Positions 32,313-40,551 of a stretch of 64,000 bases of DNA are shown one piece after another. The stretch covers positions 1-64,000 of the forward strand of contig NZ_BMMV01000010.1 of the NCBI RefSeq assembly GCF_014646115.1, read 5' to 3'. The position numbers and the translations under genes were made by a program. Positions within the stretch are counted from its first letter, which is position 1. Every line of letters starts with the position of its first letter. Under the pieces are notes generated by a model. It was not told the origin of the DNA, did no database searches, and saw only the letters and a list, made by a program, of their open reading frames with translations. This DNA is from Streptomyces camponoticapitis (lineage in GTDB: Bacteria; Actinomycetota; Actinomycetes; Streptomycetales; Streptomycetaceae).

Positions 32313-34352
32313 TCAGCGACGGATGCCGCACGTGGCCGTCGCCGTCCGCGACGGATCGCTCTCCGAACGGGCCGTCAGCGACACCTTCCCCGTCCGTGCG
32401 GCGCCGTGGCCCGCCGCCACCGCGACCTTCACCTCCGTCGAACGGCCGGCCTCCGCCGTCGCCAGCCGGTTGGGCAGCGCCACCCGCCAGTTCTTGCCGT
32501 CGACCCGCGCCGTCAGCCGGTAGACGTCCGACTTCTGGTGCCGCGCCGCCGAACCGCTCGCGCCGCGCCCGGTGTTGGTGAGGTCGAAGCGGCACGTCGT
32601 CCCCTTGCCGTCCGGCTTCCCCTCGGGGCTGCCGTGGCCCAGCGCCACACCCCGCTTCTGCGGCCCCGACCCGTCGAGCGACCGTACGGCGATGACATAG
32701 GACAGCTCGCCCTTCCGGTTCAGCCGCTTGTCGATGACGTAGAAGTGCAGCCTGTTGGCGCTGTCGACGTACTCGTACTCGCTCCCCGAGTTGGTCCCGG
32801 CGTGGAACAGGCCGTCGTTGAGCTGGCGGTAGTCGCCGATGGACCGCATCACGGGCGTGCCGTCCGGCTTCGTGTAGTCGACCATGCCGATGTCCTGCGG
32901 ATTGGCGTCGACCATCCAGCTGAAGCAGAGATATCCGCAGCTGTTGTTCTCGTTGTCGTAGGGCTTGTTCCTGGTCAGCATCACCCCGTTGTCGGGGGTG
33001 AAGGAGTCGGTGCCGATGCGCTGGACCGTCTCGATGGTGTAGTCCGTGAAGCCCGGACCCGCGCACATCGGGTCCGTCGCGACGTCGCACGCCGGTGTGC
33101 GGTCCTTGCCCAGAGAGATACGGACCCCCTGGAGCGCGTCCTTGCGCACGGCGGCGGTACGGGCGCGGACCTCGAACACCGCCGGGCCCGAGGCCTTGAG
33201 CGCCTCGGGGTCGAGTTCGAGGACCTGCTCGTCGTCGATGAAGCCGAGCTTCATCCTCGTACGCAGCGTATGGCCGGCGGGCATCGACGCACCCTGCGTC
33301 GCCGGCACCTGCCAGCGGTTGTGCGGGCCGCCGGGTCCGTTGAACGAGCCGCGGTCCATGCCGTCGAAGGGGCCGGTGCCCGAGCGGTGGTACGGCCGCA
33401 CATACGGGTTGTTGGCGTTGTCGCCGATGTCGAACGTGTGGGTGATCTCGTGGGTGATCGTCCCCGAGCTCTCGCCCTGGCGGATACCGGAGTTGCCCCA
33501 GAGCTGGGAGCCGGCCTTCCACGAGGTCCACTCCGTGTAGCGGCCCCGGACCCAGTTCGGCAGCGACGGGTCGGGCGGTCCCCACTCGTCGGGGATGTCC
33601 TCCTTGTTCTGGAACATCATCTCGCCGAACTCCTGCCAGACGGAGGTCTCGTCGTAGCCGGCGTAGAGACGGAACACCCGGTCGTACGTCTTGGACTCGG
33701 CCTCGCCGACGTCGTCGAGCCACATCGGGTCGATGTCGTCCTCGATCGAGCCGTCACAGGTGTGTTCGGAAGGGCACCCCTCGCCCTCCTGGCCGATGTC
33801 GTTGATGCCGTACTCGTAGGACGCGCGCGGGGCGCGGTAGGGCGAGAAGGGGACGAACTCGACGCCGATCCGGCCGTCGGTCTGTTCCATCCAGTACTCG
33901 TTGACGGTGTGCCCGTGGTTGAGCTTGCTCGGCTTGTTCCAGAAGTCCGCGTAGAACTGGGGGACTTCGGCGCGCGACACCGGATCGATCTGGGGGTTCT
34001 TGAACACGTCGCTGCCCTTGGGCAGCGTCATCACGAAGGGCTGATCGGGGAAGTCGACGGCCAGTACGGCGATCTTCAGCTTCTTCTCGGTCGGCTGCCG
34101 CTTCGGATCGGCCCAGTCCGTACCGGGCACGGCCCGGTAGTCGCTCCAGGTCATGTCCTGCTGGTCCTGCCAGGTGGACGGGTCGACGGGGGCGAACGGA
34201 TCGCCGCGCTTCTCCTTACCGGTGCCGGCCGCCGCGGCGGAGGCGGAGCCGGGCGCCGTGGTCGCGGCACCCGCCCCGGCGCCGGCGGCGAGCAGGGCGG
34301 CCGACAGAGCGACCGCCACCACCAGCCGTGAACGTTTGCGGGCTGAGCGCAT
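32313..34352 (-). CDS. secreted M6-family (immune-inhibitor-A-like) metallopeptidase
   Basis: A 679-residue secreted zinc peptidase. A signal peptide (about 8-41) precedes a propeptide-like region and the M6-type catalytic domain, with zinc motif HEITHTFDIGDN (301-312). Conserved neighbours are VNEYWMEQTDGRIGVEF and DDVG. The C-terminal half (about 560-679) is a beta-rich domain like those used for substrate or matrix binding. ATG at 34352 has GAGGAGAGG 6 bases upstream, partly inside the end of the preceding gene, only 13 bp away. It is therefore likely the last gene of the hydroxyproline operon. The M6 type is inferred from the motif and layout. Confidence 0.83.
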   Translation of the reverse strand: MRSARKRSRLVVAVALSAALLAAGAGAGAATTAPGSASAAAAGTGKEKRGDPFAPVDPSTWQDQQDMTWSDYRAVPGTDWADPKRQPTEKKLKIAVLAVDFPDQPFVMTLPKGSDVFKNPQIDPVSRAEVPQFYADFWNKPSKLNHGHTVNEYWMEQTDGRIGVEFVPFSPYRAPRASYEYGINDIGQEGEGCPSEHTCDGSIEDDIDPMWLDDVGEAESKTYDRVFRLYAGYDETSVWQEFGEMMFQNKEDIPDEWGPPDPSLPNWVRGRYTEWTSWKAGSQLWGNSGIRQGESSGTITHEITHTFDIGDNANNPYVRPYHRSGTGPFDGMDRGSFNGPGGPHNRWQVPATQGASMPAGHTLRTRMKLGFIDDEQVLELDPEALKASGPAVFEVRARTAAVRKDALQGVRISLGKDRTPACDVATDPMCAGPGFTDYTIETVQRIGTDSFTPDNGVMLTRNKPYDNENNSCGYLCFSWMVDANPQDIGMVDYTKPDGTPVMRSIGDYRQLNDGLFHAGTNSGSEYEYVDSANRLHFYVIDKRLNRKGELSYVIAVRSLDGSGPQKRGVALGHGSPEGKPDGKGTTCRFDLTNTGRGASGSAARHQKSDVYRLTARVDGKNWRVALPNRLATAEAGRSTEVKVAVAAGHGAARTGKVSLTARSESDPSRTATATCGIRR

Positions 34353-34365
34353 GAGAACCCTCTCC

Positions 34366-35367
34366 TCAGAGAACGAAGCCGTTCGGGAACGGATCCGCGG
34401 GATCCAGCAGATAGTTGGCCGTTCCGGTGATCCACGCGCGGCCGGAGAACTCCGGCACCACCGCCGGTACCCCCGCGACCTCGCTCGTCCCCACCAGCCG
34501 CCCGGTGAACCGGGTCCCGATGAAGGACTCGTTGATGAACTCCGTGTCCAGTGCCAGCTCTCCCCGGGCATGGAGCTGCGCCATCCGGGCGCACGTGCCG
34601 GTGCCGCACGGAGACCGGTCGAACCAGCCGGGCTGGATGGCCATGGCGTTACGGGAGTGCCGCGCGTCCGAGCCGGGCGCCAGGAACTGCACATGCTTGC
34701 AGCCGCGGATCATCGGGTCCGCCGGATGCACCGGCGGATTGTGCGCGTCGACGGCTCCCGAGATCGCCAGCCCCGCCGCCAGGATGTCGTCCTTGCGTGC
34801 CCGGTCGAAGGGCAGCCCGAGGGACGCCAGGTCCACCACGGCGTAGAAGTTGCCCCCGTACGCCATGTCGTACCGGACCTCGCCGAGACCCGGCACCGTC
34901 ACCTTCGCGTCGAGCTCCAGCGCGAAGGCGTCGACATTGCGCAGTGTGACCTTCTCGGCCACCCCGTCGCGCACCGTCACGCGGGCCTCCACGAGCCCGG
35001 CCGGGGTGTCGAGACGTACGAGGGTCTCGGGTTCGGTGACCGTCACCATCCCGGTCTCGACCAGTACGGTCGCCACCCCGATCGTCCCGTGTCCGCACAT
35101 CGGCAGGAAGCCGCTGACCTCGATGTACAGGACGCCCCAGTCCGCGTCCGGACGGGTCGGCGGTTGCAGGATCGCGCCGCTCATCGCCGGATGCCCGCGA
35201 GGCTCGTCGACCAGGAAGCGGCGCAGTGGGTCCAGATGCTCCATGGCGTGGCGGCGGCGCTCGGCCATCGTGTCGCCGGGGACGGGCGCCACCCCACCGG
35301 TGACCACGCGCGTCGGCATGCCCTCCGTGTGGGAGTCGACCGCGCTGATCGTCCGCACGCTGCGCAT
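34366..35367 (-). CDS. 4-hydroxyproline 2-epimerase (proline-racemase family)
   Basis: A 333-residue proline-racemase-family enzyme. The catalytic cysteines are C91 in PMCGHGTIG and C254 in SPCGTGTC. The hydroxyproline-epimerase branch is favoured because a deaminase and a D-amino-acid dehydrogenase of the same pathway follow in order. It converts trans-4-hydroxy-L-proline to cis-4-hydroxy-D-proline. ATG overlaps the upstream deaminase stop (ATGA). Confidence 0.9.
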   Translation of the reverse strand: MRSVRTISAVDSHTEGMPTRVVTGGVAPVPGDTMAERRRHAMEHLDPLRRFLVDEPRGHPAMSGAILQPPTRPDADWGVLYIEVSGFLPMCGHGTIGVATVLVETGMVTVTEPETLVRLDTPAGLVEARVTVRDGVAEKVTLRNVDAFALELDAKVTVPGLGEVRYDMAYGGNFYAVVDLASLGLPFDRARKDDILAAGLAISGAVDAHNPPVHPADPMIRGCKHVQFLAPGSDARHSRNAMAIQPGWFDRSPCGTGTCARMAQLHARGELALDTEFINESFIGTRFTGRLVGTSEVAGVPAVVPEFSGRAWITGTANYLLDPADPFPNGFVL

Positions 35368-36368
35368 CAGACCGCCTGCCGCACGGTGTCCGTGGCGGCG
35401 TCCCCGGCCTCCGCGGACGCCGCCGCCTCCGTCGCGAGGAAGTCGATCGCCTGCCGCATCTCGGCGGTGATCAGCTCCCGGTGGGCGGGGATCAGCGGGC
35501 CGCGCGGCGGGCGGCAGGGGCCGCCGTAACGGCCGACCATCTCCATACCGAGCTTGATCGCCTGGACGAACTCGGTCCGGGAGTCCCACCGGAACGCCGC
35601 GACCAGCGGCCGGTAGAGCGCGCGGGCCTCCTCCAGCCTGCCCGCCGTGGCGAGTTGGAACAGCCGCGCGGACTCGGCGGGGAAGACGTTGGGGAAGCCG
35701 GCGAACCAACCGGTCGCCCCCATCAGCATGCTCTCCAGCGCCACGTCGTCGGCGCCGCTGATCACGTCGAGACCGGGCGCCTTCTCCTTGATCTCCAGCA
35801 CGCGCCGCACATCGCCGGAGAACTCCTTGACCGCGAGGACGTTGTCGATCTGGGCGATCTCCGCGAGCAGGTCGGGCGTCAGGTCGACCTTCGTGTCGAC
35901 GGGGTTGTTGTAGACCATGACCGGCAGTCCGACGGCGGCCACGGCCTCGAAGTGCGCCACCACCTCGCCCGCGTTGGCGCGGTACATGGTCGGCGGCAGA
36001 CAGAGCACCCCGTCGGCGCCGTCCTCGGCGGCGGCCTCCGCCCACCGCACGGCCTGGTGCGAACCCGGCCCGTGCACGCCGACGACGACCTTGCCTCGTC
36101 CGCGTACCGCCTCGACGGCCGTACGGGCGACGGTGCGGCGTTCCTCGTCGGTCAGCGACGAGTACTCGCCCAGCGACCCATTGGGGCCGACCCCGTCGCA
36201 GCCGTTGTCGACGAGCCAGCGGCAGTGCTCGGCGTACGTGTCGTAGTCGACGGCCAGGCCGGCCGGGGCGGAGGTGTCCTGCCGGTAGGGCAGCGCGGTC
36301 GCGACGACGACCCCGGTCAGCGGGTTGGGCCTGGTCGGCTGCTTCGGCTCGTTCGTGGTGGTGCTCAT
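35367..36368 (-). CDS. dihydrodipicolinate-synthase-family deaminase of hydroxyproline catabolism
   Basis: A 333-residue class-I-aldolase-fold enzyme. The Schiff-base lysine is K181 (AVKEFSGD), with Y153 in MVYNNP and the GPNGSLGEYS loop (61-70). In hydroxyproline operons this family member is 1-pyrroline-4-hydroxy-2-carboxylate deaminase, giving alpha-ketoglutarate semialdehyde and ammonia. Context rather than sequence assigns it here. Overlaps its upstream neighbour by 4 bp and the epimerase by ATGA. Confidence 0.87.
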   Translation of the reverse strand: MSTTTNEPKQPTRPNPLTGVVVATALPYRQDTSAPAGLAVDYDTYAEHCRWLVDNGCDGVGPNGSLGEYSSLTDEERRTVARTAVEAVRGRGKVVVGVHGPGSHQAVRWAEAAAEDGADGVLCLPPTMYRANAGEVVAHFEAVAAVGLPVMVYNNPVDTKVDLTPDLLAEIAQIDNVLAVKEFSGDVRRVLEIKEKAPGLDVISGADDVALESMLMGATGWFAGFPNVFPAESARLFQLATAGRLEEARALYRPLVAAFRWDSRTEFVQAIKLGMEMVGRYGGPCRPPRGPLIPAHRELITAEMRQAIDFLATEAAASAEAGDAATDTVRQAV

Positions 36369-37873
36369 GAAGTGCTCTCCTCCGCGGGGGAGTCGGTGGG
36401 CGTGGACGGGGTGGCCGGAGTGGCCGGGGTGGCCCGGCCCGGCGGGGGCTCCGGCGGGCGGGCCAGTTCACCGAGCCTGATCGGCTCGGCGACGGGACGG
36501 TGGTGCGGGCCGGCGCCCTGGTCGGTACTGCGGCGCAGTTCGGCGACGGTCGGGCCGCAGACACGTGCCTGGCACGGTCCCAGGCCGGCCCGCGTCGCCA
36601 GCTTCGCCACCTGGGGCTCGGTACGGGTGGGATCGGCGGCCGACCGGCACACCGCCGCGTAGGTCGTCTCCTCGCAGCGGCAGATCACGGTGTCGGGCCG
36701 CAGCCAGCCGGGCCAGGCACGGCCGACGGGGTGCGCGAGCGCCAGCCGGGCGGCGAACGCCCTGCCCTGGTCGCGGCTCCGGCCCAGGGTGACAAGCGCC
36801 CGCGCGCCCCGGTCGCCGCCCGCGGCGATCCAGCCGGCCACGGCACCCTCGGCGCGCGCGGCCGGGGCGCCGGCGACACCGGTGATCTCGCCCGCCGCGT
36901 ACACGCCCGGCCGGCTCGTACGCTGGTCGTCGTCCACGGACACGAACACGTCGGCGGGCGATCCGGCGGCGGACCCGCCCGCTGCCGGGCGCAGGTCGCA
37001 CCCGGCGGCGACCGGCAGTTCCAGCTGTGGGGTGAACCCGTGACCGACGCACAACGCGTCGACGGCGGTGACGTGTTCGCTGCCGGGCACCACCGACCAG
37101 TCCGCCCGCACCCGGGCGGTGACGATCTCCTCCACCCGGCCGTCCCCCCGGGCCTCGACGACCGCCCGGCCCATCCGGTAGGGGACCCTGTGGCGCCCCA
37201 ACCGCGCCGTGTACGAGAGGAGTTCGCCGGACTTGCCGAGCTGCGAGGTGAGTTCCCACGGGCGGCGCAGCCAGCCGCGCGCGACAGCCGCCGGTCCGGC
37301 CGCCTCAACCACGGCGAGCACCCGCGATCCGGCCTCCAGCAGTGACGTCGCCACCGGCAGCAGGAACGGCCCCGTGCCGGCGACCACCACCCGGTCCCCG
37401 ACGACCACGCGCTCTCCCTTGGCCAGCGCCTGGGCCGCGCCCGCCGTGTACACACCGGGCAGGTCCCAGCCGGGGAAGGGAAGCACCCGGTCGTGGGCGC
37501 CCACGGCGAGCACCAGGGCGTCGGGCTCCAGCACATGGCGGCGCCGGGGCGTACCCCGCAGGACATGCACCAGCGGAGGCCCGTCGTCGGCGGAGTCACG
37601 GCGCTCCAGAGCCCATACGGAGCTCTCCGCCCACCAGGAACAGCGCGGATGCCCGAGCACCCGGCGGCTGCGCCGGTCGAAGGAGCGGTAGCCGTGCTGA
37701 AGGGCTCCGGGGTCGGTCGCCTCGTACGCCTCGGGCAGCATGCGATGGTACTGGCCGCCGGGCCGTTCGGCCGAGTCGATCAACGTCACTTCCGCACCCG
37801 CCGCCAGCGCCGCGTCGGCGGCGGCGAGACCGGCGGGTCCGGCGCCCACCACGACGACATGACGGCCCGTCAC
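36365..37873 (-). CDS. FAD/NAD(P)-binding subunit of D-hydroxyproline dehydrogenase (HcnB-like)
   Basis: A 502-residue flavoprotein. The FAD dinucleotide loop is VVVGAGPAGLAAADAAL (residues 5-21), and a second nucleotide-binding segment is VVVAGTGPFLLPVATSLLEAG (in pieces, about 160-180). The C-terminal BFD-like cysteine cluster is ICRCEETTY with GLGPCQARVCGPTVA (about 385-460). This architecture is the alpha/HcnB-type subunit that works with the small 2Fe-2S protein and the amino-acid oxidase subunit next door to oxidise cis-4-hydroxy-D-proline. All three genes overlap by 4 bp, indicating a complex. Confidence 0.88.
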   Translation of the reverse strand: MTGRHVVVVGAGPAGLAAADAALAAGAEVTLIDSAERPGGQYHRMLPEAYEATDPGALQHGYRSFDRRSRRVLGHPRCSWWAESSVWALERRDSADDGPPLVHVLRGTPRRRHVLEPDALVLAVGAHDRVLPFPGWDLPGVYTAGAAQALAKGERVVVGDRVVVAGTGPFLLPVATSLLEAGSRVLAVVEAAGPAAVARGWLRRPWELTSQLGKSGELLSYTARLGRHRVPYRMGRAVVEARGDGRVEEIVTARVRADWSVVPGSEHVTAVDALCVGHGFTPQLELPVAAGCDLRPAAGGSAAGSPADVFVSVDDDQRTSRPGVYAAGEITGVAGAPAARAEGAVAGWIAAGGDRGARALVTLGRSRDQGRAFAARLALAHPVGRAWPGWLRPDTVICRCEETTYAAVCRSAADPTRTEPQVAKLATRAGLGPCQARVCGPTVAELRRSTDQGAGPHHRPVAEPIRLGELARPPEPPPGRATPATPATPSTPTDSPAEESTS

Positions 37874-38202
37874 CGCGCTCGCCGCCCGTCCCGCTCGTCG
37901 CCCTGGGCCCGCGACTGCGTGGTGACCGCGTCGCCGTCCCTGGCGCGGCGGCGGCAGGCCCGTACGTCGCGCTCGTCGTTCACCGTCACCAGGCAGTCGA
38001 AGCAGACACCGATACCGCAGAAGACACCGCGCGGCGCTCCCGACGGCGCCCGGCGCCAGGCGGGCCGGCCGGCGGCCAGCAGCACTCCGGCGACGGTCTG
38101 GCCGGCGATTCCGGTGAGGGGTTCACCGTCCACCGTGATGGTGAGCGGCCGCTCCCGGCGGCCGGCCGGGTCGGACGCGGCGGGTACGAGACGTGGGCTC
38201 AT
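37870..38202 (-). CDS. 2Fe-2S ferredoxin-like subunit of D-hydroxyproline dehydrogenase (HcnA-like)
   Basis: A 110-residue ferredoxin-like subunit. The plant-type 2Fe-2S cysteines are in VFCGIGVCFDC, with a fourth in DVRAC. The HcnA-like fold spans about 18-95. Translationally coupled (ATGA) to both neighbours; passes electrons between the FAD subunits. Confidence 0.9.
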   Translation of the reverse strand: MSPRLVPAASDPAGRRERPLTITVDGEPLTGIAGQTVAGVLLAAGRPAWRRAPSGAPRGVFCGIGVCFDCLVTVNDERDVRACRRRARDGDAVTTQSRAQGDERDGRRAR

Positions 38203-39437
38203 GGTCCCTCCTCGGTGGTGGGGGCGGTGTGGGGCGGGGAGTTCGGAGCCTCGGTGACGGTCGGCGGACCGCCGAGCACCGCCGGGCGGTCGACCCGGAA
38301 CGGACTCGCGTCGATCGCCGGCGCGGTGCCCGTCAGGAGCTCGCGTACGAGCCGCGCGGTACCGACCGACAGCCCGATACCCGCCCCTTCGTGCCCGGTC
38401 GCGTGCCAGAGGCCGGGCAGTCGCGGGTCGGCGCCGATGACCGGCAGATGATCGGGGACGTACGGGCGGAAGCCCCCGTACGCCCGCATCACATGCACGC
38501 CCGCCAGTGACGGGAAGAGCTTGAGCGCCTTGGCCGCGATCGCCGACAGCACCTCCGGGCGCGTCCGGTCGTCGAAGCCGACGCGCCGCCTCGACGACCC
38601 GAGGAGGACGGTGCCCGCCCGGGTGGACTCCACCACGGCGGACGTCTGGAGATCGCCAGCGCCGCTGCCCACCGCGCCCACGTAGTCGGCGTCATAGACC
38701 TTGTGGAAGACCGTCGGCGGCAGGGGAGTGGTCACCAGGACCTCGCCGCGACGCGGGCGGATGTCCAGCGGCACACCGAGCCGCCGGGCGACCTCGCCCG
38801 ACCAGGGCCCGGCGGCGTTGACGAACACGTCGGCCTCCACCTGCCCGTCCGCCGTGCGCACCGCCGTGAGCCGGCTGCCGCGCGTCACTCCACCGAGCAC
38901 CTCGCGGCCGGTACGCAGTCGGGCCCCGGCCCGCAGTGCGTCGGCGAGGAGGGCGGTGGCCGCGCCGGCCGGCTGGACCTGTGCGTCGTCGGGATAGTGG
39001 ACGGCGGCCGTACGCCGCTCGGTGAGGAACGGCTCGGCCGAGGTCAGGGCGTCGGAGTCCATGGCTTCGGCCCGTACCCCCGCCGCGCGCTGGGCCGCCG
39101 CGAACGGCAGCAGCGCCTCGGCGCCCCCGGCGGTGGTCGCCACGACGATGCCGCCCTTGGGGTCCCACTCGACCGCGTCGACCTCCTCCGGGGAGGTCCG
39201 CTCGGTGAGGGCGGCCAGCACCTCGGGCCACAACCGCCGCGACAACTGGGCGAGTTCGAGTTCCGGACCGGGGCCCTTGTCGGAGACCAGGATGTTTCCC
39301 TCGCCGTGCGAGGTGGTCGCGGCGGCGGCCCCGGCGCGGTCCAGTACGAGGACGTCGAAACCTGCGAGCGCGAGTTCGCGGGCGCACGCGGCGCCGATGA
39401 TGCCGGCGCCGATGATGACGACTCGTGTTCGGTCCAC
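38199..39437 (-). CDS. FAD-dependent D-amino-acid oxidoreductase, catalytic subunit of D-hydroxyproline dehydrogenase (HcnC-like)
   Basis: A 412-residue DAO-family flavoprotein. The FAD loop RVVIIGAGIIGAACARELALAG lies at residues 4-25 (in pieces). GEVLVTTPL, VHYPDDAQVQPAGAATAL and GGFRPYVPDHLPVIGADP are hallmarks of the glycine/proline/hydroxyproline oxidase group. GTG at 39437 has GGAGGT 3 bases upstream; a longer in-frame start is possible but weaker. First gene of the operon. Its start lies just 12 bp from a 20-bp operator-like repeat at 39449. Confidence 0.88.
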   Translation of the reverse strand: MDRTRVVIIGAGIIGAACARELALAGFDVLVLDRAGAAAATTSHGEGNILVSDKGPGPELELAQLSRRLWPEVLAALTERTSPEEVDAVEWDPKGGIVVATTAGGAEALLPFAAAQRAAGVRAEAMDSDALTSAEPFLTERRTAAVHYPDDAQVQPAGAATALLADALRAGARLRTGREVLGGVTRGSRLTAVRTADGQVEADVFVNAAGPWSGEVARRLGVPLDIRPRRGEVLVTTPLPPTVFHKVYDADYVGAVGSGAGDLQTSAVVESTRAGTVLLGSSRRRVGFDDRTRPEVLSAIAAKALKLFPSLAGVHVMRAYGGFRPYVPDHLPVIGADPRLPGLWHATGHEGAGIGLSVGTARLVRELLTGTAPAIDASPFRVDRPAVLGGPPTVTEAPNSPPHTAPTTEEGP

Positions 39438-39448
39438 CAGACCTCCGC

Positions 39449-39468
39449 GTTCTGCATAACGAACGAAG
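39449..39468. promoter_or_regulatory. putative XRE/cupin operator, copy 1
   Basis: GTTCTGCATAACGAACGAAG; GTTC...GAAC is an imperfect dyad. It matches copy 2 at 40259 at 17 of 20 positions. It lies immediately upstream of the hydroxyproline operon and would cover its promoter. Confidence 0.6.
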
Positions 39469-39602
39469 CTGAGGCTATGGCGGCGTACCGGAGGTGTCAA
39501 CGGCATCCACGGACGGAACGTCGGCCGGTCTCGCGCGGGTCCGTCCCGCCCGCCCCGCCCGGTCGCGCACGCGACGTCTTCCGCGCGCGAGCCGGTGCGC
39601 CC

Positions 39603-40196
39603 TCAGTGGGGCATGCTCGGCTCCTCGTTCCGGGCGCTGCCGCCCGACCGGTAGTGCAGCAGCAGTACCGAACGCACGGGCCCGTCGTTCGCCGCGTAGC
39701 GGTGCGGCAGGGAGGCGTCGAACGACACGTAGTCGCCGGGCCCCAGTTCGACCTGGTGGCCGTCCACCTCGACGCTCAGCGTGCCGCTCTGCACCACCGT
39801 GTGCTCGGTGCCCGCGTGTCCGAGCGACGGCTGCTGCGCATCGGCGCGTACCTGCTGGTCGTACACCTCCACGATGACTCCGCCCGCCTCGATCCGCCGC
39901 AGCGGACGCAGGTCCACGCCCTCCCCGCTCAGCACGTCCACATCGGCGGCACGCACCACGGTCACCGCCTCCGCGTGCCCGGTGTCCAGCAGATCGGAGA
40001 TGGGCACCTCCAAGGCGCGGGAGAGGCTGAAGACCGTCTCGATGGTCGGATTCCCGGTGGCCGACTCCAGCTGCGACAGGGTCGCCTTGCCGATCTTGGA
40101 CAGCCGGGACAGCTCGGAGAGTGACAGGCCCCGACGGCTCCTCTCCCGGCGGAGATTGGCGGCGAGAGCGCTGCGGACCGGACTGCTGGGGGACAT
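39603..40196 (-). CDS. XRE-family regulator with cupin effector domain
   Basis: A 197-residue regulator. The N-terminal HTH_XRE (about 10-65; GLSLSELSRLSKIGKATLSQLE in two parts) and C-terminal cupin_2 domain (about 120-185; HTVVQSGTLSVEVDG, LGPGDYVSFDASLPHRY) are typical of catabolic regulators. ATG at 40196 has AAGGAG upstream. It lies beside the hydroxyproline operon in the same direction but behind its own copy of the operator-like repeat. It probably represses itself and the operon, sensing a pathway intermediate in the cupin. Confidence 0.88.
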   Translation of the reverse strand: MSPSSPVRSALAANLRRERSRRGLSLSELSRLSKIGKATLSQLESATGNPTIETVFSLSRALEVPISDLLDTGHAEAVTVVRAADVDVLSGEGVDLRPLRRIEAGGVIVEVYDQQVRADAQQPSLGHAGTEHTVVQSGTLSVEVDGHQVELGPGDYVSFDASLPHRYAANDGPVRSVLLLHYRSGGSARNEEPSMPH

Positions 40197-40258
40197 CGCG
40201 GGGTCTCCTTCGACCGTCAGGTCTGTTCGCTTCAGTAGGCGGCGCGCGGCGATACGGT

Positions 40259-40278
40259 GTTCGGTATCACGAACGAAG
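40259..40278. promoter_or_regulatory. putative XRE/cupin operator, copy 2
   Basis: GTTCGGTATCACGAACGAAG, 17 of 20 identical to copy 1 at 39449 and in the same orientation. Located 63 bp upstream of the XRE/cupin gene start, fitting autoregulation. Confidence 0.6.
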
Positions 40279-40290
40279 TGCTGTGCGCGT

Positions 40291-40360
40291 CGGGGACGGG
40301 CATCGTATCGACAACCGCCGACCCGTCCCCGCGCGGTGGTGACCGGGGATTCACCACCGC
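40291..40360 (-). terminator. tandem hairpins downstream of the CE7 esterase gene
   Basis: Two consecutive stems: CGGGGACGGG (40291-40300) with CCCGTCCCCG (40322-40331), and GCGGTGGTGA (40333-40342) with TCACCACCGC (40351-40360). Either may end the leftward transcript of the esterase operon. Confidence 0.5.
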
Positions 40361-40551
40361 ACCGCGTGACGGCGCCTCAGCGCACCGGCCGGGCGCAACC
40401 TCACGCACCCCCTCGGAAGCAGCGAGCGGGGGCGGGGTCGGACCTTGGACTGATCGTGTGTCAGGACCGGGCCTTCGGAGGTCACTCGCGGCGCGCGGCA
40501 CCGTTCGCGTTTCCGCGTGGCGCCGGTGTGTGGAGCCTCCGCGGGCCCGGC

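Larger units (their letters stand above)
40197..40551. other. intergenic region between XRE gene and CE7 esterase
   Basis: 355 bp without a gene. It contains operator copy 2 and two hairpins that could terminate the leftward esterase transcript: CGGGGACGGG/CCCGTCCCCG (40291-40331) and GCGGTGGTGA/TCACCACCGC (40333-40360). Nothing else stands out. Confidence 0.5.

Noticed and set aside
32106..34331. Long plus-strand frame opposite the M6 peptidase gene
   Set aside because: Antisense shadow. The minus strand carries the HEITH motif, a signal peptide and a good ribosome site.
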